DNA of 64,000 nucleotides, from positions 1,054,001 to 1,118,000 of the forward strand of contig NZ_AP022583.1 of assembly GCF_010731635.1 (NCBI RefSeq), given 5' to 3'. Under the pieces are notes generated by a model. That model was not told the DNA's origin and made no database searches. It saw only the letters and a program-made list of their open reading frames with translations. The translations under genes and the position numbers were made by a program. Numbering within the stretch: position 1 is the first letter of the stretch; every line of letters starts with the position of its first letter. Shown here one piece after another: positions 17,428 through 26,978 of this stretch. The DNA is from Mycobacterium noviomagense. Its GTDB lineage: Bacteria; Actinomycetota; Actinomycetes; Mycobacteriales; Mycobacteriaceae.

Positions 17428-18600
17428 TTAAAGGCCTAAAAATTCGGTGATGTTGCCGCTGACGATTCGGGCGGCCCTCTCGGGCCCGACCGCGTTCACG
17501 ACCGCGGTCAGCGACTTTTCCGAATAGCCGTAAGTGCTTTCGTTGTGCGGGTAGTCGCTCGACCACATCACTTTGTCGACCCCGATCCGGTCGATCAGCT
17601 CCAGTCCCAGCCGGTCCACCATGAACGACGCGCTCATGTGGTTGTCCCAGTAGTAGCGGACGTCGTGCTCAAGGGGCCGGTTGAACATGTGCTGATACGA
17701 CGCCACCAGGTGCTCGGCGTCTTGCAGCGCCCATGGCACCCAGGCGATTCCGCCTTCGAACCAGCCGATCCGCAGCCTGGGATGGCGGTCGAGGATGCCG
17801 GTGAAGATGTACTTGGAGAACGTTTCCCGGAATCCGTCGATGTTGATCATCATGCCGACCACGACACTGTTGTACCGGCATGGTGTTTTCGGCGGGGTCT
17901 CGCCGATGTGGTGGGTGACCGGTAGGCCGGCGTCTTCGATCTCGTCCCACACTGCGCTCATGGCGTCGCTGCCGTAGTCGATGATGTTGCCGTCATCGTC
18001 CTTACCCGGGTTCAACGGCAACAGGAATGTCTTGAGGCCCAACGACTTCAGTTCGGAGAGGGTCCGCCGAGTGCCTTGCGGATCCCACCAGTTGATCAGC
18101 CCGGCGCCGTAGAAATGGCCGTTGGAGCGCTCTTGCAGCTCGGCGATGTACTCGTTGTAGATCCGGAATGCCAGCTCGCGAAGTTGCTTGTCCGGGTAGT
18201 GGAAAAGCGCCAGAACGGCGTTGGGGAACGCCAATTCCTTCTCGACGCCGTCCTCCCGCAACTCTTGGATTCGTGCCTCGATGTTGGTGCTCCCGGCGCC
18301 CGGTAGGTCGTCGTATTGCATCAGCACCGCGCTGAAATCACCGGGTAGAAACGACTGTCCCTTGCGGCCGAGCTGATAGGCGCCCTCCTCGTACCAGATC
18401 CGCGGCGCCTTGTCCTTGAGGTCGTCGGGGAAACGCTGGTAGAAGATGTCCTCGGCCAGCGAAATGTGGTTGTCCGCCGAGAAAACCACCGTCCCTTCGG
18501 GCAAACCCACACGGCTGAGGTCGGCGTGACCACGTCGATTCTTCGGTGCGCCATATCCTTCCGGCGGGTAAAGCGAGACGCTTGCGGTTTGAGTCGACAT
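17428..18600 (-). CDS. Amidohydrolase family 2 (ACMSD/LigW-like) metal-dependent hydrolase
   Basis: A 390-residue TIM-barrel protein of the amidohydrolase-2 family (decarboxylases and hydrolases related to ACMSD and LigW). The first metal motif is SADNHISL (D-x-H) near residue 42. Further signs are the histidines in VTHHIGE and the late MWSSDYPHNEST carrying the catalytic Asp. Many actinobacterial catabolic clusters for steroids and aromatics carry such proteins, probably as decarboxylases or lactonases. It lies 9 bases upstream of the intact M24 gene and 68 bases downstream of the P450. Confidence 0.9.
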   Translation of the reverse strand: MSTQTASVSLYPPEGYGAPKNRRGHADLSRVGLPEGTVVFSADNHISLAEDIFYQRFPDDLKDKAPRIWYEEGAYQLGRKGQSFLPGDFSAVLMQYDDLPGAGSTNIEARIQELREDGVEKELAFPNAVLALFHYPDKQLRELAFRIYNEYIAELQERSNGHFYGAGLINWWDPQGTRRTLSELKSLGLKTFLLPLNPGKDDDGNIIDYGSDAMSAVWDEIEDAGLPVTHHIGETPPKTPCRYNSVVVGMMINIDGFRETFSKYIFTGILDRHPRLRIGWFEGGIAWVPWALQDAEHLVASYQHMFNRPLEHDVRYYWDNHMSASFMVDRLGLELIDRIGVDKVMWSSDYPHNESTYGYSEKSLTAVVNAVGPERAARIVSGNITEFLGL

Positions 18601-18668
18601 TATTGACCCTCCAATCGGATCGCCGTGGTGTCGAGGTTAGTCATCGTGGGCTGACGGGTGTGGGCGTT

Positions 18669-19913
18669 CTACCAGGTCACCGGCAATTCGTAGACCCCGT
18701 AGGCGAGCCGGTCGTGTTTGAACGGGATGTCGTGGACCGAGACGGCCAGTTGCAGCGTCGGCACGCGGCGAAACAGCGAATGGTACACGATCTGCAGTTC
18801 GGCGCGGGCAAGCTGCTGGCCGACGCATTGGTGTCTGCCGTAACCGAACGCGACATGCTGACCGGCCTTCGAGCGATGCAGATAGAGCCGGTCGGGTTCG
18901 TCGAACACCTGAGGATCCCAGTTGGCCGGCGCCAAATCGATGATGATGCCCTCGCCGGCGCGGATGACTTCGCCCCCCATCTCGATGTCCTCGATCGCGA
19001 CCCGGCGCTGCCCGTTTTGGATGATGGACAGATAACGCAGCAGTTCCTCCACCGCGTTTGCAACGATCTTCGGGTCGTCGGCATCACGCAGAACGGCCAG
19101 CTGATCGGGATTTTCCAGCAGCGCCAACACGCCCAGCCCGATCATGTTCGCGGTGGTCTCGTGCCCGGCGATCAGCAGCCCGGTGCCTAGCTGCGCGGCT
19201 TCGCGGACACTGATCTCCCCGGCATTGACCCGTTCGGCCAAATCCGAGACCGCGTCCTCGGCCGGATTGTCCGTCTTGGCCTCGACCAGCTTTGCCAGAT
19301 ACTTCGACAGCCCGGCCGCACCTTTGGCGGTGTCCTCGCCGGTTGCATAGCGGGCCAGCCCGATGTTGGCGTGGTGCTGGAAGAACTCGGCGTCCTCATA
19401 GGGCACACCCAGCAGCTGGCTGATCACCAGCGACGGAACCGGCAGGGCCAGTGCGGCCACCAGGTCGGCCGGTTTCGGGCCGGCCAGCATCGCGTCGATG
19501 TGCTCGTCGGTGATCTGCTGGATCACCGGCCGCAGGCCTTCGACCCGTTTGAACGTGAACGGTCGCGACAGCATCCGGCGAAAGCGCGTGTGCTCCTCGG
19601 CATCAGATGTGAAGACCGAGCGCGGGCGCTTGTGCACCGTCGACAGCATTCCTTCGTTCCAGTGTGGGAACCCGGTACGCCGGTCGTCGACGCTGACGCG
19701 CGGATCGGAGAACAGCGTCCGCACCGCTTCGTACCCTGTAATGAGCCACGGCGTGCTGCCGTCCCAAATCCGTACTCGGGTCAGCGGTTTGGACTGACCG
19801 AGTGCCAGCACGTCCGGTGGTGGGGCGAACGGGCAGCCGTTGTCTCTGGCCATCGGATATTCCGGGAAGGTGGCGGCCGCTTCGGTTGCAGTTCCCGTGA
19901 GGGTGTCGGACAC
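18669..19913 (-). CDS. Cytochrome P450 monooxygenase
   Basis: A 414-residue soluble P450 resembling the CYP105/CYP107 group. The I-helix is LIAGHETTANMIGLG, ExxR is in VEELLRYL, the PERF-like region is DEPDRLYLHR, and the heme loop is FGYGRHQCVGQQLARAEL. The N-terminal PEYPMARDNGCPFAPP is typical of CYP105-like enzymes. Start GTG, 3 bases after the ferredoxin stop. The tight pairing shows that the [3Fe-4S] ferredoxin is its electron donor. No ferredoxin reductase is adjacent. Confidence 0.94.
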   Translation of the reverse strand: MSDTLTGTATEAAATFPEYPMARDNGCPFAPPPDVLALGQSKPLTRVRIWDGSTPWLITGYEAVRTLFSDPRVSVDDRRTGFPHWNEGMLSTVHKRPRSVFTSDAEEHTRFRRMLSRPFTFKRVEGLRPVIQQITDEHIDAMLAGPKPADLVAALALPVPSLVISQLLGVPYEDAEFFQHHANIGLARYATGEDTAKGAAGLSKYLAKLVEAKTDNPAEDAVSDLAERVNAGEISVREAAQLGTGLLIAGHETTANMIGLGVLALLENPDQLAVLRDADDPKIVANAVEELLRYLSIIQNGQRRVAIEDIEMGGEVIRAGEGIIIDLAPANWDPQVFDEPDRLYLHRSKAGQHVAFGYGRHQCVGQQLARAELQIVYHSLFRRVPTLQLAVSVHDIPFKHDRLAYGVYELPVTW

Positions 19914-19916
19914 TTC

Positions 19917-20111
19917 TCACTCCTCGATGTGGATGGCCAGTGCGGGGCAGTTTGCAGTGGCTGCGCGGGCGTCGTCGGCTTGGTCGGCCGGCGGGTTCGG
20001 GTTGAGCAGCACGACGACGCCGTCCTCGTCACGCTGGTCAAAAATCTCGGGTGCGCGCATCACACAGTTTCCCGAGGAGGCGCATTTGTCTTGATCCACA
20101 GTCACTTTCAT
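19917..20111 (-). CDS. [3Fe-4S] ferredoxin (P450 partner)
   Basis: A 64-residue ferredoxin of the type that serves actinobacterial P450s. Three cysteines are placed as C-x5-C (DKCASSGNC) and CP (ANCPALAI), which gives a [3Fe-4S] cluster. The fourth cysteine of 4Fe-4S proteins is missing. ATG 20111 overlaps the TetR stop in ATGA, and the P450 begins 3 bases after its stop. The longer open frame upstream lies inside the TetR gene and is not coding. Confidence 0.95.
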   Translation of the reverse strand: MKVTVDQDKCASSGNCVMRAPEIFDQRDEDGVVVLLNPNPPADQADDARAATANCPALAIHIEE

Positions 20112-20773
20112 CTGCGGCTGCCTTCCAACGGTGTGACGGGCGCCAGCCACAGCCCGACGATCGCATCGATGAGGCCCGACGCTGCTGCGTGCCAACTCGG
20201 CCGTGGCACCGATGCGCCGCGGGCCAGCGCACGTTCGTGATCCGCGCAGGTGTGCACCAACAGGTTTCGGGCCATCACATTGCGCTCCACGCGGACCTCG
20301 ACCGGCAGCTCCGGCAGGCAGCTGTTGATGCCGTCGATCACTTGCACCAGCGACGGTGAGCTGAGCGCATCTTTGACGACGATGTTGTGGTAGGCGGGGT
20401 CGGTCATCACCTGTGCGGCGAAGCGCGCATACCAGGTGGGGTTGCCCAGCGCGGCCAGATGCTCGGTCATCGGGCGCACCAGGCAGGCCACCCAATCGCG
20501 CATGTCCGCAGAGTCGCCCAGCTCGGCCACCATCTGCTCGCGCAGCTGTTCGATCGGTATCCGATGCTTTTCCTCGATGGCCCGCACCAGGTCGGTCTTG
20601 GTGCCGAAGTGGTAGCCGACCGCGGCGTTGTTGCCCTGGCCGGCCGCCTCGCTGACCTGGCGGTTGGAGACAGCGAAAACTCCGTGCTCGGCGAACAGCC
20701 GCTCGGCCGCAGCCAGGATCGCTTCCTGCGTCGTGCTGGCACGTTCGGTGCGCGCGCTCCTGGCCGTGGTCAC
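20108..20773 (-). CDS. TetR-family transcriptional regulator
   Basis: A 221-residue regulator: an N-terminal TetR HTH (AILAAAERLFAEHGVFAVSN, then EAAGQGNNAAVGYHFGTKTDL), followed by a helical effector domain. It is embedded between an SDR gene upstream and the ferredoxin-P450 genes downstream on the same strand. Its promoter region contains a near-perfect 22-base palindrome with core TCAAGCGCTTGA (20801-20822). A second copy precedes the SDR (21677-21698). This points to autoregulation and control of the whole minus-strand run. Start GTG. Confidence 0.92.
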   Translation of the reverse strand: MTTARSARTERASTTQEAILAAAERLFAEHGVFAVSNRQVSEAAGQGNNAAVGYHFGTKTDLVRAIEEKHRIPIEQLREQMVAELGDSADMRDWVACLVRPMTEHLAALGNPTWYARFAAQVMTDPAYHNIVVKDALSSPSLVQVIDGINSCLPELPVEVRVERNVMARNLLVHTCADHERALARGASVPRPSWHAAASGLIDAIVGLWLAPVTPLEGSRR

Positions 20774-20800
20774 GACCCCCAGTCAACCCCGTCCGGCGTG

Positions 20801-20822
20801 TTAAGTCAAGCGCTTGATTTAA
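20801..20822. promoter_or_regulatory. Operator palindrome, core TCAAGCGCTTGA
   Basis: A 22-base inverted repeat with one mismatched pair lies 28 bases upstream of the TetR start. The 12-base core is perfect. The same element, with one extra change, lies upstream of the SDR at 21677-21698. This is the arrangement expected of an autoregulating TetR protein. Confidence 0.75.
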
Positions 20823-20835
20823 ACGGAGATCTGCG

Positions 20836-21648
20836 TTACTGGGACGTGGTACGGCGCCTGATCGCCTTACCTGCGGAGGTGCCGCCGTCGACCGGCAACA
20901 CCGTGCCGGTGACATAGCGAGACCGCTCGCCGGCGAAATAGAGGGCGGCCTCGGCGACGTCCTCGGGTGTGCCCTCGCGCTGCAAGGGCCGGTCCGCGCG
21001 CATCTGCTGCCGTGTCACCTGCTCGAACCGCTCGACCTGCTCGGGCGTCATGTCTTTTGCCGAGGACGCCAGGATCGGCGTCGGGATGCTGCCGGGAGCG
21101 ATGCAGTTGACCCGAATGTCATAGTGCGCCAATTCGATTGCGGCCGACTTGGTGAATTGGATGACCGCCGCCTTGGACGCGCGATACGTCATCACCCCGC
21201 CGCCCGCCTGGATGCCGCCGATCGATGAGATGTTGACGATCGACCCACCTCCGCTGGCTGCCATCTGACGCGCGGCGTCGCGGGTACCGGCCATCACGCC
21301 GAGCACGTTGACCGCCATCACGCGATGGAAGTCAGCGAGGTCGTCTTCAAGGAAGCTGCGGTGCATCCTGCTGGAGATGCCGGCGTTGTTGACCATGACG
21401 TCGAGACCGCCGAATCGCTTTACCGCGAACGACACCAACTCACCGATCTGATCGGGTTCTGCGGTGTCGGTCCGCCGGAAAACCGCATTGCCGCCGTGGT
21501 GCTCGGCGATTGCGGCGCCCTTGTCGGCGGCGATATCGGCGATTACCACCTTGGCGCCCTCGGCGAGGAACTTTTCGACGATTCCCGCGCCGATCCCAGA
21601 CACGCCGCCGGTGACGATCGCGACCTTGCCGGCAAGTTCGTTGACCAC
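20836..21648 (-). CDS. Short-chain dehydrogenase/reductase
   Basis: A 270-residue classical SDR: TGGVSGIGAG loop, ADIAADKG after strand two, NNAGIS, Ser in VNISSIGG, active site YRASKAA, and TVLPVDGGT near the C-terminus. It is the first gene of the minus-strand run with TetR, ferredoxin and P450. Palindromes of the presumed TetR operator lie both upstream (21677) and downstream (20801), so it appears to be regulated separately as well as jointly. Start GTG 21648. A dehydrogenase role on the P450 product is plausible. Confidence 0.9.
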   Translation of the reverse strand: MVNELAGKVAIVTGGVSGIGAGIVEKFLAEGAKVVIADIAADKGAAIAEHHGGNAVFRRTDTAEPDQIGELVSFAVKRFGGLDVMVNNAGISSRMHRSFLEDDLADFHRVMAVNVLGVMAGTRDAARQMAASGGGSIVNISSIGGIQAGGGVMTYRASKAAVIQFTKSAAIELAHYDIRVNCIAPGSIPTPILASSAKDMTPEQVERFEQVTRQQMRADRPLQREGTPEDVAEAALYFAGERSRYVTGTVLPVDGGTSAGKAIRRRTTSQ

Positions 21649-21676
21649 ATCGACGAGTTAATCTGCGCGCACCTGG

Positions 21677-21698
21677 TTAAGTCAAGCGATTGATTTAG
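21677..21698. promoter_or_regulatory. Second operator copy, core TCAAGCGATTGA
   Basis: This nearly repeats the palindrome at 20801-20822 (TTAAGTCAAGCG, then A instead of C, then TTGATTTA). It begins 28 bases before the GTG of the SDR gene. The same spacing of 28 bases to the TetR start at the other copy strengthens the case for one shared regulator. Confidence 0.7.
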
Positions 21699-21718
21699 GT
21701 CGGCGCCGGGGCCAACGC

Positions 21719-21780
21719 CGCGAGCCAGAAGCTACGGCTGCGGTTCGGTCCACAACAACAGCCGTGGCTTCTGGTTCGCG
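21719..21780. repeat. Long inverted repeat upstream of pstS
   Basis: Two 22-base arms (21719-21740 and 21759-21780) match at 20 of 22 positions around an 18-base loop. They would form a strong hairpin containing CCAGAAGC and GCTTCTGG. It lies in the 283-base divergent region between the SDR and pstS. It could be a terminator-like or mobile palindromic element. No known PhoB/RegX3-type direct repeat was clearly seen in this region. Confidence 0.65.
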
Positions 21781-21931
21781 CGATCAGCGACTAAGGCCAC
21801 CGCTGCGTGATACGTTCGCCGACGGTGGGTGGGGCCTATGTTAACCAGGAATCCATTCGGCGTTGGCCTCGCGCGTTCGCGGATCTGCTAGAAGCATCGG
21901 TATTGCTCGTCAACCGTTCAAAGGAGCCGTT

Positions 21932-23047
21932 TTGAAACTCAACCGATTTGGCGCTGCGCTCGGTGTCGTGGCCACCTGCGCACTCGTGCTGTCTGGGTGT
22001 GGCAGCGAGAACAACGCCAATCAAGGGCAGCAGCCGACGTCCGGTACGTCGTCGGCCAACGTCACCTGCGGCGGCACCAAAACGCTGAAGGCCAGCGGCT
22101 CGACAGCCCAGGCCAACGCGATGGCCCGCTTTGTCAATGCGTTCGAACAAGCGTGCCCAGGTCAGACGTTGAACTACACCGCCAACGGTTCGGGTGCCGG
22201 GATAAGCGAATTCCTAGGGAAACAAACAGACTTCGGCGGGTCGGACGTACCGCTGAAACCGGAAGAGCAAACCCGAGCGCAGCAGCGCTGCGGATCGCCG
22301 GCATGGGACCTGCCGGTCGTGTTCGGCCCGATCGCGGTCACCTACAACGTCAAAGGTGTGACCACACTGGCCCTCGACGGGCCGACGACCGCGAAGATCT
22401 TCAACGGCACCATCACCAGCTGGGACGATCCGGCGATCAAGGCGCTGAACGGCAACGCCGCCCTGCCCGCTGAGCCGATCCATGTCGTGTTCCGCAGCGA
22501 CCAGTCCGGCACCACCGCCAACTTCCAGGAGTACCTCGATGCCGCATCCAACGGCGCGTGGGGTAAAGGCGGCGGAAAGACGTTCAACGGCGGTGTCGGC
22601 GAGGGCGCCAAGGGCAATGACGGCACATCGGCGGCTGTCAAGAGGACCGACGGCTCCATTACCTACAACGAGTGGTCGTTCGCCCAGGCGCAAAAGCTGA
22701 ACATGGCCCAGATCGTCACGTCGGCCAGCCCCAACCCCGTCGCAATCAGCACCGATTCTGTTGGCAAGACCATTTCGGGGGCGACGATCAAGGGACAAGG
22801 CAATGACCTGGTGCTCGACACGATGTCGTTCTACAAGCCGACGCAGGCCGGCGCCTACCCGATTGTGCTGGCGACATACGAGATTGTTTGCTCCAAGTAC
22901 CCTGACCCGGCGGTCGGCACAGCGGTGAAAGCGTTTCTGCAAGCCACCATCGGTCCCGGGCAGAACGGCTTGGCGGACAACGGATACATCCCGCTTCCGG
23001 CTGCGTTCAAGCCGCGGCTGTCGACCGCGATCAACGCCATCTCGTAG
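21932..23047 (+). CDS. pstS3: Phosphate ABC transporter substrate-binding lipoprotein PstS
   Basis: A 371-residue periplasmic phosphate-binding lipoprotein. The signal peptide ends in the lipobox VLSGC with C23 acylated. The binding-site segments ASGSTAQ (around residue 53), GSDVPL and [11 protein letters not shown] are typical of PstS. TTG 21932 is chosen because AAGGAG at 21921-21926 sits five bases ahead and it places the lipoprotein signal at the N-terminus; frames starting upstream would bury it. pstC follows after 12 bases. Order and neighbours match M. tuberculosis Rv0928 (pstS3). It is probably induced by phosphate limitation through SenX3-RegX3 (family knowledge). Confidence 0.93.
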   Translation: MKLNRFGAALGVVATCALVLSGCGSENNANQGQQPTSGTSSANVTCGGTKTLKASGSTAQANAMARFVNAFEQACPGQTLNYTANGSGAGISEFLGKQTDFGGSDVPLKPEEQTRAQQRCGSPAWDLPVVFGPIAVTYNVKGVTTLALDGPTTAKIFNGTITSWDDPAIKALNGNAALPAEPIHVVFRSDQSGTTANFQEYLDAASNGAWGKGGGKTFNGGVGEGAKGNDGTSAAVKRTDGSITYNEWSFAQAQKLNMAQIVTSASPNPVAISTDSVGKTISGATIKGQGNDLVLDTMSFYKPTQAGAYPIVLATYEIVCSKYPDPAVGTAVKAFLQATIGPGQNGLADNGYIPLPAAFKPRLSTAINAIS

Positions 23048-23059
23048 TCTGAGGCCGTC

Positions 23060-24058
23060 ATGGCCGAAAGACAGCTAAACCGCCGGGCCGATCCCGGCGA
23101 GTCGACCTCCGCGTTGACAGCGGTCGATGCACGGTCGGCGCAGTGGGGAGACCGACTGTTCAAGTCGCTCGCGGTCGCTGCCGGTTTGACGATCGTCACC
23201 GCGATCGCGCTGATCGCCACATTCCTGTTGCTCCGCGCGGTGCCGTCACTCCGGGCGAATCACGCGAACTTTTTCACCAGCGCCAGGTTCGACACCACCG
23301 ACCCCGCCAACCTGGCGTTCGGTATCCGTGACCTGTTCATGGTCACGGTACTGAGTTCGGTGTTCGCACTGGTGTTGGCCATGCCGGTCGCAGTCGGGAT
23401 CGCGGTGTTCCTCGCCCAATACGTGCCGGCACAGCTTTCGCGTGTGTTCGGCGCAATGGTCGATCTGCTGGCCGCGGTGCCCTCGATCATCTTCGGGTTG
23501 TGGGGCATCTTCGTGCTGGCGCCGCAACTCGAGCCGGTCGCAACGTTTCTCAACGACGAACTGGGATGGTTCTTTTTATTCAAGAAAGGCAATGTGTCGT
23601 TGGCCGGGGGCGGCAGTATCTTCACGGCCGGCATCGTGCTCGCAGTGATGATCCTGCCGATCATCACATCGGTGTCGCGAGAAGTGTTCCAGCAGACGCC
23701 AGTTACTCACATCGAGGCAGCCCAGGCATTGGGCGCCACGAAATGGGAAGTGGTCCGCATGACCGTGCTGCCGTACGGCCGTAGCGGTGTCGTGGCTGCG
23801 TCAATGCTCGGATTGGGCCGCGCTCTGGGCGAGACCGTGGCGGTGCTGATCATCCTGCGCTCGACTGTGCATGGCGGGAACTGGTCGCTGTTCGACGGCG
23901 GGTACACGTTCGCCTCCAAGATCGCTTCGGCCGCCACGGAATTCAGTCAGCCGCTGCCGACCGGCGCCTATATTTCGGCGGGGTTTGCGCTATTCGTCCT
24001 GACGTTCATCGTCAACGCAGCTGCCCGAGCGATCGCCGGCGGGAAGGTCAACGCATGA
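23060..24058 (+). CDS. pstC2: Phosphate ABC transporter permease PstC
   Basis: A 332-residue inner-membrane permease with about six transmembrane segments, the first at roughly residues 37-60 ([20 protein letters not shown]). The binding-protein-dependent permease loop is visible as [20 protein letters not shown], which contacts the ATPase PstB. The neighbouring periplasmic protein and PstA complete the membrane part. No pstB lies in the window, so the ATPase must come from another locus. The gene corresponds to Rv0929 of M. tuberculosis. It overlaps pstA by four bases (ATGA). Confidence 0.94.
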   Translation: MAERQLNRRADPGESTSALTAVDARSAQWGDRLFKSLAVAAGLTIVTAIALIATFLLLRAVPSLRANHANFFTSARFDTTDPANLAFGIRDLFMVTVLSSVFALVLAMPVAVGIAVFLAQYVPAQLSRVFGAMVDLLAAVPSIIFGLWGIFVLAPQLEPVATFLNDELGWFFLFKKGNVSLAGGGSIFTAGIVLAVMILPIITSVSREVFQQTPVTHIEAAQALGATKWEVVRMTVLPYGRSGVVAASMLGLGRALGETVAVLIILRSTVHGGNWSLFDGGYTFASKIASAATEFSQPLPTGAYISAGFALFVLTFIVNAAARAIAGGKVNA

Positions 24059-24954
24059 GCCTCACGCTTGACCAGCCGGTCAAAGCACCGGTGTTTCGTG
24101 GCATCAGTATCGGTCGCCGTATCAAAAACGGCGTGGCGACAACACTTTTCTTCACCTCGTTCGTCATCGCGATGGTGCCGCTGGTGTGGTTGCTGTGGGT
24201 CGTTGTCAAACGAGGCTGGTGGGCCGTCACCCGGTCGGGCTGGTGGACTCACTCGCTGCGGGGCGTGCTACCAGAGCAATTCGCGGGCGGCGTGTACCAC
24301 GCGATATACGGAACGGTGGTTCAAGCCGTGGTGGCCGCCATGATCGCTGTCCCGCTGGGCTTGATGGTCGGGGTGTATCTGGCCGAATACGGCCCTGATC
24401 GGCTGACGCGGTTGACCACCTTCATGGTGGACGTGCTCGCCGGGGTGCCCTCGATCGTGGCAGCACTGTTCATCTTCAGCCTGTGGATCGCCACCCTGGG
24501 GTTCGAGCAGAGCGCCTTCGCCGTGTCGCTGGCGTTGGTGTTGTTGATGTTGCCGATCGTGGTGCGGGCCACCGAGGAGATGCTCAAACTGGTGCCCGAT
24601 GAACTGCGAGAAGCCAGCTACGCGTTAGGGATTCCGAAATGGAAGACGATCGTGCGAGTCGTCATCCCTACCGCCGCGCCGGGCATCATCTCCGGTGTCT
24701 TCTTGTCGATCGCGCGGATCATCGGCGAAACCGCTCCGGTGCTGGTGCTGGTCGGCTACAGCCGATCGATCAACTACGACATCTTCAACGGCAACATGGC
24801 GTCGCTGCCGCTGTTGATCTACACCGAACTCGACAACCCCGAACATGCCGGCTACCTCCGGGTTTGGGGTGCCGCGCTGACCCTGATCATCGTGGTGGCC
24901 GCCGTGAACCTGGTCGCCGCAGTGATCCGAGTCTGGGCAGGAAGAGTGCGATAG
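24055..24954 (+). CDS. pstA1: Phosphate ABC transporter permease PstA
   Basis: A 299-residue permease partner of PstC. Hydrophobic helices begin at about residue 30 ([20 protein letters not shown]). The EAA-type loop reads [21 protein letters not shown], followed by [23 protein letters not shown]. It is co-translated with pstC through an ATGA overlap. It ends 7 bases before the stop of the convergent pknD, leaving no room for a separate terminator. It corresponds to Rv0930 in M. tuberculosis. Confidence 0.94.
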   Translation: MSLTLDQPVKAPVFRGISIGRRIKNGVATTLFFTSFVIAMVPLVWLLWVVVKRGWWAVTRSGWWTHSLRGVLPEQFAGGVYHAIYGTVVQAVVAAMIAVPLGLMVGVYLAEYGPDRLTRLTTFMVDVLAGVPSIVAALFIFSLWIATLGFEQSAFAVSLALVLLMLPIVVRATEEMLKLVPDELREASYALGIPKWKTIVRVVIPTAAPGIISGVFLSIARIIGETAPVLVLVGYSRSINYDIFNGNMASLPLLIYTELDNPEHAGYLRVWGAALTLIIVVAAVNLVAAVIRVWAGRVR

Positions 24955-24961
24955 CTCCGAG

Positions 24962-26905
24962 TCAGCTCGGTGGCAGCTTCACCACCCTGTCGTTGCCCCG
25001 GTCGGCGACATACACATTGCCGGAGTTGTCGACCACCACGTCGAGCGGAGTGTTGAGACCGGTGAACGGCAGCACGCTCGTGGCGTTCGATCCCGCCGTC
25101 AGTTTCACTACCTTGCTGTCGTCGTGTTCGGTCACGTACACATTGCCGGCCTTGTCCACCGCGACGCCCCAGGGCACGCTGAGGCCAGTGAAGGGCAGCA
25201 CGGTCTGGTTCGAGCCGCCCTCCAACTTCACCACCCGGTTGTTGTCGGTATCGACGACGTAGACGTTGCCCGCGTTGTCCACCGCGACACCGTCCGGGTG
25301 ATTGAGGTCGGTGAACGGCAGGTCGGACTGCGTGCTCGAGCCGATATCCAGCTTCACCACCCGGTTGTTGCCGCGGTCGGCGACATACACGTTGCCGGCG
25401 GTATCCACCGCTACTCCCTCGGGGTAGTTGAGACCCGTAATCGGTAGATCGCTCTGGTTGTTCGACCCAGCGGGCAACTTCACCACCCTGTTGTTGAAGT
25501 CGGTGGCGTACACGGCGCCGGAGCTGTCGACCGCGATGCCTTGCGGCTCGTAAAGGCCGGAGAACGGCAGCACCGCCGGAGTGCTCGACCCGGCCGGCAG
25601 CTTCACCACCCGGCCGTACATGCCCTGATTGGTGACGTAGACACCGTCGGCGCTGTCCAGCGCAACCCCACCCGGGGAGAGGCGGAAGTTGAGACCGTTG
25701 AAGGGAAGCACGGTTTCTCCCGACGCCGACTGCTTGCCGTGCGGCGGCGACAACACCAGGTATGCGACCGCGGCGACCACCGCGATAACGACGAGCAAAG
25801 CAGCGCCGATCAGAATGCCCCGCCTGCCCTGGCGGTGCTCGGTGGGTTGCAGCCACTCCGGCAGGCTGTTTGGCGCGGGAGTCGGTGACCATCCTCCCGT
25901 CGGCATCCCCGGCGACGTGCCCGATGGCGAACGACGAGCCATCGTCGCACCGCCGCCGGGGGGCGCCGGCGCACGGCCCGTCCGGGGATCGGCTCCCAGG
26001 GCGCGCGACGGCCGGGTTTCTTCCTCGCTGTGCTGCAGAATCGTTGCGGCCTGGTGCTGCTCGGAGGTGGTCAGCGCATCGTGGGCGGCCCGGGCGAATT
26101 CACCGGCGCTGCGATAACGCTCTGCCGGATTTTTGGCCATACCCTTGGCGATCACCTGGTCTAACGCCGGTGGAACCTGTCCGGGTCGGAGCTGGCTGGG
26201 CCGCGGCGGCGGTTGCATCAGATGCGAGGCGATCAGCCGCTCCATGCTGTCCGTTGGATACGGAGGCGCCCCGGTCACACACTCGTTCAACAGACAGGCC
26301 AGCGAATAGATATCGGCGCTGTGTGTCACCTCGTTGCCGCTGAAGCGCTCGGGTGCCATGTAGTTGTAGGTGCCGACCGCGATCCCGGTCTGTGTCAGCG
26401 ACGGGTCGGTGGCAGCGCGGGCGATACCGAAATCCACCAAATAGGCGAAGTCGTTTCCGGTGATCAAGACGTTTTCCGGTTTGACGTCTCGGTGCGTGAC
26501 GCCGGCGGCATGCGCGGCGTCCAGCGCGGCGGCCACTTGACTCAGGATCGCAACCGCCCGTGCGGGGGGCATTGGACCCTCCCGCAGCAGAACGTTGCGT
26601 AGCGAGATGCCGTCGATCAAACGCATTTCCACGTAGAACTGGCCGTCGAGCTCGCCGTAGTCATGGATCGGGACCACATGGGGCTCGGTCAGCCGGCCGG
26701 CGGCGTCGGCCTCGCGTTGCAAGCGCGCGCGGAACACCGGGTTGCCCGAGAATTGCCCCGAGATCAGCTTCAAGGCCACCACGCGGTGTTTGCGGGTGTC
26801 CTCGGCTTCGTAGACTTCGCCCATCCCGCCGCGGCCCAGCAGCCGCAAGAGTTGATACGGCCCAAACCGTGATCCGACCCGCGAAAGCTGGGGGTTGCTC
26901 ACCAT
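24962..26905 (-). CDS. pknD: Membrane Ser/Thr protein kinase PknD with NHL beta-propeller sensor
   Basis: A 647-residue receptor kinase. The kinase domain (about residues 15-275) has the glycine loop GRGGMGEV, K47, HRD 138-140, DFG 158-160, and the activation loop with TQTGIAVGTYNYMAPERF. A proline-rich juxtamembrane linker leads to one transmembrane helix (about 362-384). The extracytoplasmic part (396-647) holds six NHL-type blades, each with a form of GVAVDxxGNVYVxD followed by RVVKL. The layout and the pst neighbourhood match M. tuberculosis PknD (Rv0931c). Phosphate sensing has been proposed for it because of this linkage. It follows pstS2 by 73 bases on the same strand. Confidence 0.95.
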   Translation of the reverse strand: MVSNPQLSRVGSRFGPYQLLRLLGRGGMGEVYEAEDTRKHRVVALKLISGQFSGNPVFRARLQREADAAGRLTEPHVVPIHDYGELDGQFYVEMRLIDGISLRNVLLREGPMPPARAVAILSQVAAALDAAHAAGVTHRDVKPENVLITGNDFAYLVDFGIARAATDPSLTQTGIAVGTYNYMAPERFSGNEVTHSADIYSLACLLNECVTGAPPYPTDSMERLIASHLMQPPPRPSQLRPGQVPPALDQVIAKGMAKNPAERYRSAGEFARAAHDALTTSEQHQAATILQHSEEETRPSRALGADPRTGRAPAPPGGGATMARRSPSGTSPGMPTGGWSPTPAPNSLPEWLQPTEHRQGRRGILIGAALLVVIAVVAAVAYLVLSPPHGKQSASGETVLPFNGLNFRLSPGGVALDSADGVYVTNQGMYGRVVKLPAGSSTPAVLPFSGLYEPQGIAVDSSGAVYATDFNNRVVKLPAGSNNQSDLPITGLNYPEGVAVDTAGNVYVADRGNNRVVKLDIGSSTQSDLPFTDLNHPDGVAVDNAGNVYVVDTDNNRVVKLEGGSNQTVLPFTGLSVPWGVAVDKAGNVYVTEHDDSKVVKLTAGSNATSVLPFTGLNTPLDVVVDNSGNVYVADRGNDRVVKLPPS

Positions 26906-26978
26906 CGATGCTCCCTTCCCCCGCCCAGGTGAGCGAGACGACCACGGCCGGCCGCAGCGTTACCACCGTGACTCTGTT

